Shown in pieces: positions 6,505 through 13,132 of a stretch of 13,855 bases of DNA. The notes under the pieces are model-generated. The model saw only the letters and a list, made by a program, of their open reading frames with translations. It had not been told where the DNA came from and searched no databases. Source of the DNA: JBBQTQ01 sp038213135 (GTDB lineage: Bacteria; Actinomycetota; Thermoleophilia; Gaiellales; Gaiellaceae); contig JBBQTQ010000077.1 in NCBI GenBank assembly GCA_038213135.1, positions 1 through 13,855 on the forward strand, in the 5' to 3' direction. Both the position numbers and the translations under genes were made by a program. The first letter of the stretch is position 1. Each line of letters starts with the position of its first letter.

Positions 6505-7503
6505 GTGAAGACGAGCCTCGGCATCTGGGCGCTCGGCTCGATGGCGACCCGCTTCGTCCCGGGAGGGTACAAGCCGGAGCTGGCCGGGCTGACCACGGTC
6601 GAGAAGGTGCGGACGGCGGTCGAAGGGCTCGGCGACCTGATCGACGACTACGAGTTCCACTTCCCGCAGGAGCTCTCTGCGGAGAACCTCGACGAAGTCC
6701 GAGGCGCGCTCGACGGCCACGGCATCTGCTGCGTCGCGACGGGGCTGCACCTCGACGCCCGCTTCGGCAGGGGCGGGCTCGTCGCCCCGGACGCAGCCAC
6801 GCGGGCCGAGGCGCTCAGGCGGACGCTCGAGGCGATCGACTTCGCCGGCGAGCTCGGGGCGAACTTCATCATCTGGCCGGGGATCGAGGGCTACAACTAT
6901 CCGTTCCAGACGCCGTACGCCGAGAGCTGGGCGTGGTTTCTCGATGGGATCGGCGAGGCGGCGCAGCGCTGCCGGGACCGTGGCATCAAGCTCTTTCTCG
7001 AGCACAAGAACTCCGAGCCCGCGATGAAGATCCTGATGCGGAACATCGGGATGACGCTGCACGTGATCCACAAGCTGCGTGCCCAGGGTCTCGACAACGT
7101 CCAGGTCAACATGGACTGGCAGCACCTGATCATGAACGGCGAGTCGCTTGCCGAGTACGCGGCGCTGCTCGCGGCCGAGGGGCTGCTCGGGCACCAGCAC
7201 GCGAACGACGGGTGGGGATCGTTCGACGACGACCTGATGGTCGGCACGACGCGGTTCATGGAGACGCTCGAGCTGGCGGTCGAGCTGCGCCGCGCCGGCT
7301 ACGGCGACAACGGCGAGCGGCTCGGCTTCGACCTTTACCCGTACACCGAGGACGCCGTCGAGTCGGTGCGCCGCTCGGTGCTGCACTGGCGCTTCATCGA
7401 GTCGGTCGCGGCGAAGCTGGACGGCGAGGCGCTGCGCGAGGCGCAGTCGCGCAAGGATGCCGTGCGCGCGTACGAGCTCGTCTACGCGGCACTAGGCGCC
7501 TAG
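6505..7503 (+). CDS. Xylose isomerase-like TIM-barrel protein (aldose-ketose isomerase)
   Basis: This 332-residue protein starts at GTG 6505 (VKTSLGIWALGS). Longer in-frame starts exist from 6448, but they would overlap the upstream gene and lack family similarity. Metal-site motifs are visible: Glu166 in LFLEHKNSEP (compare the EPKPNEP of xylose isomerases), Asp204 in VNMDWQHL, His232 and Asp235 in GHQHANDGWGSFDDD (compare D-x-N-R-G-D in XylA) and Asp276 in GFDLYPYTED. Xylose isomerases convert D-xylose to D-xylulose. The next gene encodes a xylulokinase, so the pair would feed xylulose 5-phosphate to the pentose phosphate pathway. The protein is shorter than classical XylA (about 390-440 residues) and divergent, so L-rhamnose or another aldose is possible. 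xylA is not assigned as a symbol for that reason. Confidence 0.82.
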   Translation: MKTSLGIWALGSMATRFVPGGYKPELAGLTTVEKVRTAVEGLGDLIDDYEFHFPQELSAENLDEVRGALDGHGICCVATGLHLDARFGRGGLVAPDAATRAEALRRTLEAIDFAGELGANFIIWPGIEGYNYPFQTPYAESWAWFLDGIGEAAQRCRDRGIKLFLEHKNSEPAMKILMRNIGMTLHVIHKLRAQGLDNVQVNMDWQHLIMNGESLAEYAALLAAEGLLGHQHANDGWGSFDDDLMVGTTRFMETLELAVELRRAGYGDNGERLGFDLYPYTEDAVESVRRSVLHWRFIESVAAKLDGEALREAQSRKDAVRAYELVYAALGA

Positions 7504-7523
7504 CTGCGCCGGCGGCTCCGCTA

Positions 7524-8984
7524 GTGGAACCGCAGCATGTCCCGCACGGCGACGAGCACCCTGTCGCAGTCGGGATCGACGTCGGCACGACCGGCGTGAA
7601 GGCGCTCGCCCTCGCCGGGAACGGCGACGTCCTCGACCGGGCAGAAGAGGAGTACGGCCTCTCGACGCCGCAGCCGGGCTGGAGCGAGCAGGACCCGGAC
7701 GACTGGGTGCGGGCCGCCAAGCGGGCGGTAGCGCAGCTCCCGGACGCGCCGCTCGGCTTCTCCGGCCAGATGCATGGGCTCGTCTGCCTCGATGCTCGCG
7801 AGCGTCCGTTGCGGCCGGCGATCCTCTGGAACGACCAGCGCACCGCGGCCGAGTGCGCCGAGATCGAGGAGCGCGTCGGCTTCGAGCGGCTCGTGGAGCT
7901 GACCGGCAACCGCGCCCTGACCGGCTTCACCGCGCCCAAGCTCCTCTGGCTCCGCCGCCACGAGCCGGATGTCTACGCGCAGATCCGGCAGATCCTGCTT
8001 CCGAAGGACTACGTCCGGCTGAAGCTGACCGGAGAGCGGGCGATCGACGTGGCCGATGCCTCCGGGACGCTGCTCTTCGACGTCGCGCGACGCCGCTGGA
8101 GCGACGAGGTGCTGGCGGCGCTCGAGCTGCCGTCCGAGTGGCTGCCGCCCGTCTACGAGTCACCGGAGATCGCCGGCGCGGGCGACCAGCAGGCCGCAGC
8201 GCTCGGCGTCGGCGTCGACCGGCCGGGGCCGGTCTCGGTCGTGCTCGGTACCTCCGGGGTGGTCTTCGCGGCGCTGCCGGAGTACCGCGTCGACCCGCAA
8301 GCACGCGTCCACGTCTTCTGTCACGCGGTGCCCGGAGCTTGGGAGGCGATGGGCGTGATGCTCTCGGCGGCGGGCTCGCTCCGCTGGTTCCGCGATTCTC
8401 TCGCGCCCGGCACGCCGTACGCGGAGTTGACCGCCGAGGCGGAGGGCGCGGCGCCCGGCGTCGGCGGCGTCACGTTCCTCCCGTACCTGCAGGGCGAGCG
8501 GACGCCGCACGCCGACCCGTCCGCGCGGGCCATGTTCGAGGGCCTGTCCCTCGGCCATGGCCGTCCCGAACTCGTCCGTGCCGTCCTCGAGGGCGTCGCC
8601 TACGGGCTGCGCGACTCGCTCGAGCTCCTGCGCAGCCTCGGCGTCGAGCCGCAGGCGGGTCGCGCTTCGGGCGGCGGCGCGCGCAGCAGGCTCTGGTTGC
8701 GGATCGTCGCCTCCGTGCTCGGCCTGCCGCTCGAGCTGACTGCCGCGGAGGAAGGCTCCGCCTACGGAGCGGCGCTGCTCGGCGCGACGCGCGCGGGCGT
8801 CTTCGCCGACGTCCACGAGGCAGTCGCCGCCTGCGTCGCGGTCAAGGAGACGATCGAGCCGGAGCCCGCGTGGGCCACGGTCTACGAAGAGGGCTACGAG
8901 CGCTTCCGTGCGCTCTACCCGGCAATCCGCGGCGTCGCAACCGCCGTATCTCCGGGCGGAACCGACAGAAGGAGACCCGAATGA
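7524..8984 (+). CDS. xylB: Xylulokinase (FGGY carbohydrate kinase) with internal shortening
   Basis: This 486-residue kinase uses the only GTG (7524) before the family start. It begins VAVGIDVGTTGVKALAL (14-30) with Asp19 in the phosphate loop. FSGQMHGLVCLD (79-90) has the MHG sugar-binding motif, followed by AILWNDQRT (99-107), FTAPKLLWLRRHEP (135-148), PKDYVRLKLTG (160-170), AGAGDQQAAALG (217-228) with catalytic Asp221, and the C-terminal ASGGGARSRLW (381-391) adenine-binding motif. The similarity is to E. coli XylB. XylB uses ATP to phosphorylate D-xylulose. Compared with XylB, about 20 residues between Glu-Ile and the AGGGD motif are missing around residue 217, leaving both catalytic Asp residues. 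The gene follows the isomerase by 20 bp and overlaps the cupredoxin gene by 4 bp. Confidence 0.9.
   Translation: MEPQHVPHGDEHPVAVGIDVGTTGVKALALAGNGDVLDRAEEEYGLSTPQPGWSEQDPDDWVRAAKRAVAQLPDAPLGFSGQMHGLVCLDARERPLRPAILWNDQRTAAECAEIEERVGFERLVELTGNRALTGFTAPKLLWLRRHEPDVYAQIRQILLPKDYVRLKLTGERAIDVADASGTLLFDVARRRWSDEVLAALELPSEWLPPVYESPEIAGAGDQQAAALGVGVDRPGPVSVVLGTSGVVFAALPEYRVDPQARVHVFCHAVPGAWEAMGVMLSAAGSLRWFRDSLAPGTPYAELTAEAEGAAPGVGGVTFLPYLQGERTPHADPSARAMFEGLSLGHGRPELVRAVLEGVAYGLRDSLELLRSLGVEPQAGRASGGGARSRLWLRIVASVLGLPLELTAAEEGSAYGAALLGATRAGVFADVHEAVAACVAVKETIEPEPAWATVYEEGYERFRALYPAIRGVATAVSPGGTDRRRPE
8967..8974 (+). promoter_or_regulatory. Strong Shine-Dalgarno sequence for the cupredoxin gene
   Basis: AGAAGGAG at 8967-8974 lies 6 nt before the ATG at 8981, inside the end of the xylulokinase gene. 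It is the clearest ribosome-binding site in this window. It suggests that the small secreted protein is translated well on the polycistronic mRNA, independently of coupling through the ATGA overlap. Confidence 0.75.
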
Positions 8985-9316
8985 AGCGCATCGCACTCGC
9001 AGCCGCGGCCCTCGCCGTCGCCCTCCCGGTCACACTCGGGTTCGGCGCGACGAAGGTGACAGGCACCGTCGGGCCCGGCTTCACGATCGCGTTGAAGGCG
9101 AAGACGCTGAAGGCCGGCACGACCACGTTCACGATCACCGACAAGGCCGACATCCACAGCTTCCACCTGACCGGCCCGGGCGTGAACAAGGTGATCACCG
9201 GCGTCGCGTTCCAGGGCACGAAGACGGTGACGCTTACGCTGAAGGCCGGCACCTACAAGTTCTTCTGCGACCTCCATCCGACCGAGTTGAAGGGCTCCTT
9301 CAAGGTCACGGGCTGA
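8981..9316 (+). CDS. Small secreted cupredoxin (plastocyanin/azurin-like) protein
   Basis: This 111-residue protein has a Sec-type signal peptide (MKRIALAAAALAVALPVTLG, residues 1-20) followed by a single beta-sandwich domain. The copper-site pattern is recognisable: DIHSFHLTGPGV (57-68) supplies His59, and YKFFCDLHPTELKG (92-105) supplies Cys96 and His99. In plastocyanin-like proteins the fourth ligand is a Met three residues after the last His; here that residue is Glu102 and the next is Leu103. The site is therefore three-ligand, or not copper-binding. Such proteins carry electrons outside the membrane. It overlaps xylB by 4 bp and overlaps the convergent mec gene by 11 bp. Co-transcription with sugar genes is unexplained. 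It could be a structural relative without copper. Confidence 0.82.
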   Translation: MKRIALAAAALAVALPVTLGFGATKVTGTVGPGFTIALKAKTLKAGTTTFTITDKADIHSFHLTGPGVNKVITGVAFQGTKTVTLTLKAGTYKFFCDLHPTELKGSFKVTG

Positions 9317-9683
9317 GCGGGAGCGGCTCGGCTCGCCCCTCGGCAATCCGCCAGGCGGCGAGCTCGCCCGTCGGGCGGGACAGGATCAGGTAGGGCCTGC
9401 CCGCCCAGAGGCCGACGTTCGCGATGTCCGTCTGCGAGGGCTTCGCGGAGTCGGTCGGGTGGGAGTGGAAGACCGCGAGCTCGTATCCCTCGTCCTCGAG
9501 GAAGAAGTCCAGCGGGTCGCGCGGGGCGAGCTGGAACCGGTACGGGCTCGCCGCGGCGTTCTCGGCGGGGAGATAGCGCTCGGCGACGCCTTCGCGGAAG
9601 GCGATCAGGCCGCACGCCTCGTTCGGTTCCTCCGCGGCGGCGTGCTCCTCCAGCTCCCGCCGGATCGCCGCGGGGACTACCAC
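9306..9683 (-). CDS. mec: JAMM/MPN metallopeptidase, CysO-cysteine peptidase (Mec-like)
   Basis: This 125-residue single-domain JAB1/MPN metalloprotease contains the full zinc motif: Glu22 in NEACGL, then HSHPTDSAKPSQTD (73-86) with His73, His75, Ser83 and Asp86. The M. tuberculosis homologue Mec removes the cysteine that CysM has attached to the C-terminus of CysO, freeing both. Here it is the last gene of the minus-strand operon. Its GTG start (9683) overlaps the end of cysM by 7 bp, which indicates coupled translation. Length agrees with the prokaryotic family (about 120-150). The operon context makes the CysO-cysteine substrate more likely than other JAMM roles such as carrier-protein trimming. 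Confidence in the family is high and in the substrate good. Confidence 0.9.
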   Translation of the reverse strand: MVVPAAIRRELEEHAAAEEPNEACGLIAFREGVAERYLPAENAAASPYRFQLAPRDPLDFFLEDEGYELAVFHSHPTDSAKPSQTDIANVGLWAGRPYLILSRPTGELAAWRIAEGRAEPLPLSP

Positions 9684-10606
9684 CAGTGGCCGCTCTCCAT
9701 GGCGGCGCCGGTGTCCTCGGCCTCCCAGAAGTCGGCAGAGAGGTACTTCCAGCCTCCGTCGGCGAGAATGCAGACGACTACGGCGCCCTCGTCGAGCTCC
9801 TCCGCAAGCCGTCGCGCCACGTGTACGACCGCACCCGACGAGACGCCAGCGAAGATCCCTTCCCGGTCGATCAGGGACCGGACGCCCGCGACCGACTCCT
9901 CGTTCGAGACGAGGATCTTGCGATCGAGCTTCGAGACGTCGAGGATCGGCGGCACGTAGCCCTCGTCCAGCGAGCGCAGACCCATTACGGGGTCTCCGGG
10001 CAGCGGCTCGGCTGCGGCGACGACGACGTCGGGGAAGCTCTCGCGGAGCCGCTCGCCGGCGCCCATCAGGGTGCCGCCCGTGCCGAGACCCGCGACGAGC
10101 ACGTCGACCCGGTCAAGCGCCTCGGCGATCTCGGCGCCGGTTCCCTCATAGTGAGCGCGCGGGTTCGCCTCGTTCGCGTACTGGAACGGCATGAAGAAGC
10201 GCGGTTCGCGCTCGGCGAGCTCGAGGGCGAGGCGCACCGAGCCGTTCGACCCCTCGGCGGCGGGCGACTCGACGATCTCCGCGCCGAATAGACGCAGTAG
10301 CCGTTTCCGCTCCGGGGTCGCGTTCTCCGGCATGACGCAGGTCAGCGAATAGCCCTTCAGCCGCGCGACGAACGCGAGCGAGATTCCGGTATTGCCGCTC
10401 GTCGGCTCGAGCAGCTCGCGGCCCGGCTCGAGCTCGCCGCGCGCCTCGGCGGTTTCGATCATCGCCTTGGCGATCCGGTCCTTGATCGAGCCCGTCGGGT
10501 TCTGGCCCTCCAGCTTCGCGTAGAGACGGATACCCGGCGGCGCGAGCCGCCTCAGCTCGACGAGCGGGGTGTTCCCGACAAGGTCGAGGACGCTCGGTGC
10601 GAGCGC
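9677..10606 (-). CDS. cysM: Cysteine synthase CysM-type, PLP-dependent; start codon unresolved
   Basis: From residue ALAPSVLDLVGNTPLVEL to the stop at 9677 this gives about 309 residues, near the family's 300-325. KLEGQNPTGSIKDRI holds the PLP-binding lysine, EPTSGNTGISLAF binds the phosphate/substrate, and GLGTGGTLMGAG and GVSSGAVV follow. The carboxy-end HWW is similar to the Trp-rich end of M. tuberculosis CysM. CysM condenses O-phosphoserine with the thiocarboxylate of CysO to make CysO-cysteine. Adjacency to cysO and mec supports this over a free-sulfide cysteine synthase. The reading frame has no ATG, GTG, TTG or CTG between the upstream TGA (10642-10640) and the NTPL motif. The start given here is set by homology only. 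It reaches the cysO frame only by a +1 shift at the G7 run 10619-10613. The first in-frame ATG (10462) would remove the PLP lysine. Confidence 0.8.
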   Translation of the reverse strand, partial: ALAPSVLDLVGNTPLVELRRLAPPGIRLYAKLEGQNPTGSIKDRIAKAMIETAEARGELEPGRELLEPTSGNTGISLAFVARLKGYSLTCVMPENATPERKRLLRLFGAEIVESPAAEGSNGSVRLALELAEREPRFFMPFQYANEANPRAHYEGTGAEIAEALDRVDVLVAGLGTGGTLMGAGERLRESFPDVVVAAAEPLPGDPVMGLRSLDEGYVPPILDVSKLDRKILVSNEESVAGVRSLIDREGIFAGVSSGAVVHVARRLAEELDEGAVVVCILADGGWKYLSADFWEAEDTGAAMESGHWW

Positions 10607-10607
10607 C

Positions 10608-10859
10608 CTAGACCCCCCCGGCCATCGCTGGCAAGAGGATCACGGTCGTGTCGTCGTCGACGGGCGTGTCCTCGCCATCGAGCGTGCGGACATCCTCGCC
10701 GTTCACGTAGACGTTCGCGTACTGCAGCTGGCCGTTCAGGGCGGGAAAACGCGCAGTCAGGTCGTCCAGCAGCTCGCGCACCGTCCCGCCTTCGGCCGGG
10801 ACCTCGCGCGCGCCACCGGTCTCGGCTCGCAGAGTGGGTGGGATGCGGACGAGGCTCAT
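10608..10859 (-). CDS. cysO: Ubiquitin-like sulfur carrier CysO (MoaD/ThiS family)
   Basis: This 83-residue beta-grasp protein shows family blocks: EVPAEGGTVRELLDDL (19-34), YANVYVNGEDVRTLDG (47-62) and the end TVILLPAMAGGV (72-83). In the cysteine pathway the C-terminal Gly-Gly is adenylated, converted to a thiocarboxylate and used by CysM as sulfur donor. Here the last residue is Val83 after Gly81-Gly82, followed by TAG. A sulfur carrier with a blocked diglycine cannot be activated directly, so the extra Val is odd. It falls on a run of seven G (10619-10613). ATG 10859 overlaps the moeZ stop by 4 bp (ATGA), and the frame of cysM begins in the same stretch. Homology to M. tuberculosis CysO is clear but moderate. 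Confidence 0.88.
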   Translation of the reverse strand: MSLVRIPPTLRAETGGAREVPAEGGTVRELLDDLTARFPALNGQLQYANVYVNGEDVRTLDGEDTPVDDDTTVILLPAMAGGV

Positions 10860-12031
10860 ACGTGAGCTCGGTTTCCCTGGCAGAACTCGACGTAGTCGAC
10901 GTACTCGGTGATCGTGGGGTGCTCGCCGCAGACCGGGCAGTCCGGATCGCGGCGCAGCTTGACCTCGGAGAAGCTGCCTGCGAGCGCGTCGAAGAGCAGC
11001 AGCCGGCCGGCCAGCGAATCGCCGATTCCGAGCGCGAGCTTGAGCGCCTCGCTCGCCTGCAGCGACCCGATGATGCCGGGCAGAACGCCGAGGACGCCGC
11101 CCTCGGCACAGCTCGGCGCGAGCTCGGGCGGCGGCGGCTGGGGAAAGAGGCAGCGGTAGCAGGGGCCCTCGAACGGCTTGAAGACGGTCACCTGGCCCTC
11201 GAAGCGGAAGATCGAGCCGTGGACGACGGGGATCTTGTGCCAGACCGACGCGTCGTTCAGGAGGTAGCGCGTGGGGAAGTTGTCGGCGCCGTCGACGATC
11301 ACGTCCCAGCCCTCGTCGAGGATCCGGTCGACGTTCTCGGAGGTGAGGCGCTCCTGGTAGACCTTGACCTCGACGTCCGGGTTCAGCGCCTGGAGGGTGC
11401 GCTTGGCCGACTCGGCCTTCGGCTCGCCGAGCCGGTCGGTCGAGTGGACGATCTGACGCTGCAGGTTCGTCGCGTCGACCTCGTCGTCGTCGACGATCCC
11501 GAGCGTGCCCACGCCCGCTGCGGCGAGGTAGAGCGACGACGGCGAGCCGAGCCCGCCGGCGCCGATCAGCAGGATCCGCGACTCCAGCAGCTTCAGCTGG
11601 CCCGCCTCGCCGACCTCGGGGATCAGCAGATGGCGCGAATATCGCTGCCGCTGCTCGGCGCCGAGCGCCTTCGGGACCTCGGTCGGGAGGCCGTTGCGCT
11701 TCCAGTCCGTGTAGCCGCCGGCCAGCGAGACGACGTGCTCGTAGCCGAGCTCCTCGAGCGTCTTCGCAGCGAACGCGGAGCGCGCGCCGCCGGCGCAGTA
11801 GACGACGACCTGACGGTCGGTGTCCGGGAGGGTCGCGGCGCTCCGTGACTCGAGGAAGCCGCGCGGGATGTGCACGGCGCCCGGGATGATCCCCTGGTCG
11901 ACCTCGTCCTGCTCGCGGATGTCGAGGAGCGCTGGCGGCTCGTCAGAGTCCAGGAGCTGGGCGGCAGCGGCCGCGTCAATCTCCTCGATCTCGGCCTTGA
12001 CCTGGTTGAGCAGCTCGCGGTAGCTCGGCAT
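10856..12031 (-). CDS. moeZ: Rhodanese-ThiF/MoeB fusion: sulfur carrier adenylyltransferase/sulfurtransferase (MoeZ-like)
   Basis: This 391-residue protein starts at ATG 12031; the frame runs upstream only as noncoding leader, and the family starts here. Residues 13-115 form a rhodanese domain with active-site Cys79 in YCAGGARS. Residues 127-391 form the adenylation domain: IGAGGLGSPSSLYLAAAGVG (156-175), DATNLQRQIVHST (186-198), zinc cysteines CYRC (291-294) and CPVC (365-368), and Cys308 in APSCAEGGVLG. The enzyme adenylates the carrier's C-terminus and transfers sulfur from rhodanese to make the thiocarboxylate. M. tuberculosis MoeZ has the same two domains in the opposite order. It heads the moeZ-cysO-cysM-mec operon, ends with an ATGA overlap, and probably serves CysO. 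Confidence 0.92.
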   Translation of the reverse strand: MPSYRELLNQVKAEIEEIDAAAAAQLLDSDEPPALLDIREQDEVDQGIIPGAVHIPRGFLESRSAATLPDTDRQVVVYCAGGARSAFAAKTLEELGYEHVVSLAGGYTDWKRNGLPTEVPKALGAEQRQRYSRHLLIPEVGEAGQLKLLESRILLIGAGGLGSPSSLYLAAAGVGTLGIVDDDEVDATNLQRQIVHSTDRLGEPKAESAKRTLQALNPDVEVKVYQERLTSENVDRILDEGWDVIVDGADNFPTRYLLNDASVWHKIPVVHGSIFRFEGQVTVFKPFEGPCYRCLFPQPPPPELAPSCAEGGVLGVLPGIIGSLQASEALKLALGIGDSLAGRLLLFDALAGSFSEVKLRRDPDCPVCGEHPTITEYVDYVEFCQGNRAHV

Positions 12032-12041
12032 TGGTTCAAAA

Positions 12042-12072
12042 AGTGTAGCGACCTGTGCGTCTAGATCCACAA
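12042..12072 (-). promoter_or_regulatory. Putative promoter of the cysteine operon
   Basis: On the minus strand TACACT (12047 to 12042) fits TANNNT. It is 10 bp before the moeZ ATG at 12031, so transcription would start about 4 nt before the ATG. TTGTGG (12072 to 12067) matches three of six bases of TTGACA with a 19-bp spacer. No Shine-Dalgarno sequence precedes the ATG, consistent with a near-leaderless mRNA. Confidence 0.5.
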
Positions 12073-12102
12073 CGCCCGAAACGGCTCTTCGATTCCCGGG
12101 GG

Positions 12103-12108
12103 TATCGT
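12103..12108 (+). promoter_or_regulatory. Putative -10 element for the TPR-like protein gene
   Basis: TATCGT at 12103-12108 fits TANNNT and occupies exactly -12 to -7 relative to the GTG at 12115. This supports that start over the GTG 60 bases upstream at 12055, which has no such element and would add a charged leader before the membrane segment. No clear -35 is seen. Confidence 0.5.
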
Positions 12109-12114
12109 CGGCGC

Positions 12115-13083
12115 GTGACTCCTCGCGTGCGCGTCTGGTTAATCGTCGGTGTCGCCGCGCTCGCGGCGGCGGGCGCGACGGTCGGTGCGACGCTGGCGAC
12201 ACGGACGGCCCTTCCCAGGAGCAAGCCGGCTGCCGCCGCGCCGCCGCTGATTCTTGACCTCGGCGTCCGGACCGATCCCGAGGCGCAGGCGCTGCGGCGC
12301 GCCTACGCCCTCTACTCGAAGGGTCAGCGCGCGGCCGCTGCCACGATCTTCGGGCGGTACCGCTCGCTCGAGGCGCAGGTCGGCGCTGCGCTGTCGGACT
12401 GGCCGGCCGGAATGGCGCGCGTCCGGGCGATCGCCGCCGCGCAGCCGCAGAGCGCTCTCGCGCAGCTTTATCTCGGGATCGTCCTCTTCGGCGACGGGAA
12501 GCCCGCCGCCGCCAAGACTGCGTGGCGGCTCGCCAAGCGCCTGCAGCCGGACACGGCCTACGCGATCTCCGCAGGAGACCTACTCCACCGCGAGCTGCCG
12601 GTGCCGGGACTCCCGCAGTTCGTGCCCAGCTTCGCGCCGCCCGCTGCGCTCGGACGGCTGTCACCCCCGCAGCAGCTCGCTTATCTACGCGTGCACGCGC
12701 ACGACCTCGCCGGGCGATTGCTCTACGGCGTCGCGCTCCAGCGGCTCGATCGTCCGGTCTCCGCAGAGCGCCAGTTCGCGGCCGCCGCCGCGGCCGCACC
12801 GGACGATCCGGAGGCGCTTACAGCCAAGGCGGTGGGCCTCTTCGACAAGGACGACCCCTCGCCCGCGTTCTCTCAGCTCGGCCCGCTCGCGCGACGTTTC
12901 CCCCGCTCACAGACCGTTCGCTTCCATCTGGGGCTGCTGCTGCTCTGGCTGGGCCAGGTCACGCAGGCGCGCAAGGAGCTCCAGCGTGCGCGGGCCGACG
13001 GCCCCGCGACGGCGCTCGGCCAGGAGGCGCAACTGTTCCTCATACGACTTCAGAAAGTTAGGACCAACGGCAACAAAAGATGA
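12115..13083 (+). CDS. Membrane-anchored TPR-like repeat protein of unknown function
   Basis: This 322-residue protein starts at GTG 12115 (VTPRVRVWLIVGVAALAAA). An N-terminal signal-anchor segment (about residues 7-28) is followed by a Pro/Ala-rich linker (31-48). The rest is mainly alanine-rich helices with tetratricopeptide-like spacing: LRRAYALYSKGQRAAAATIFGRY, then ALAQLYLGIVLFGDGKPAAA, then LLYGVALQRLDRPVSAERQFAAA, and RFHLGLLLLWLGQVTQARKEL. These resemble TPR units in which each repeat pairs two helices to bind protein partners. It is likely an exported scaffold anchored in the membrane. It sits 90 bp before rpoD on the same strand. The partner is unknown, and the TPR call is by pattern only. 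The end is TGA 13081-13083. Confidence 0.7.
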   Translation: MTPRVRVWLIVGVAALAAAGATVGATLATRTALPRSKPAAAAPPLILDLGVRTDPEAQALRRAYALYSKGQRAAAATIFGRYRSLEAQVGAALSDWPAGMARVRAIAAAQPQSALAQLYLGIVLFGDGKPAAAKTAWRLAKRLQPDTAYAISAGDLLHRELPVPGLPQFVPSFAPPAALGRLSPPQQLAYLRVHAHDLAGRLLYGVALQRLDRPVSAERQFAAAAAAAPDDPEALTAKAVGLFDKDDPSPAFSQLGPLARRFPRSQTVRFHLGLLLLWLGQVTQARKELQRARADGPATALGQEAQLFLIRLQKVRTNGNKR

Positions 13084-13132
13084 GCCGAACGGCCTATGCG
13101 TCCGTCCGACCCGTGTGTGACGCTGCCGCCTT

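Noticed and set aside
5252..6508. Alternative plus-strand frame inside the RnfD-like gene
   Set aside because: Arg-rich out-of-frame translation; the membrane-segment pattern and HVFNPS block are in the other frame.
6292..7386. Minus-strand open frame opposite the isomerase
   Set aside because: Composition of an antisense shadow; the plus strand has conserved metal-site motifs throughout.
9677..10462. CysM starting at the first in-frame ATG (10462)
   Set aside because: This would remove the PLP-binding lysine segment PTGSIKDRI and the GNTPL motif, both clearly encoded upstream in the same frame.
10552..11109. Third-frame minus-strand reading across the cysO/cysM junction
   Set aside because: Arg/Ser-rich product without motifs; it only touches the G7 region because of frame geometry.
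12055..12114. Upstream GTG start (12055) for the TPR-like protein
   Set aside because: It would add 20 charged residues before the membrane anchor, and the TATCGT element at -12 to -7 favours GTG 12115.
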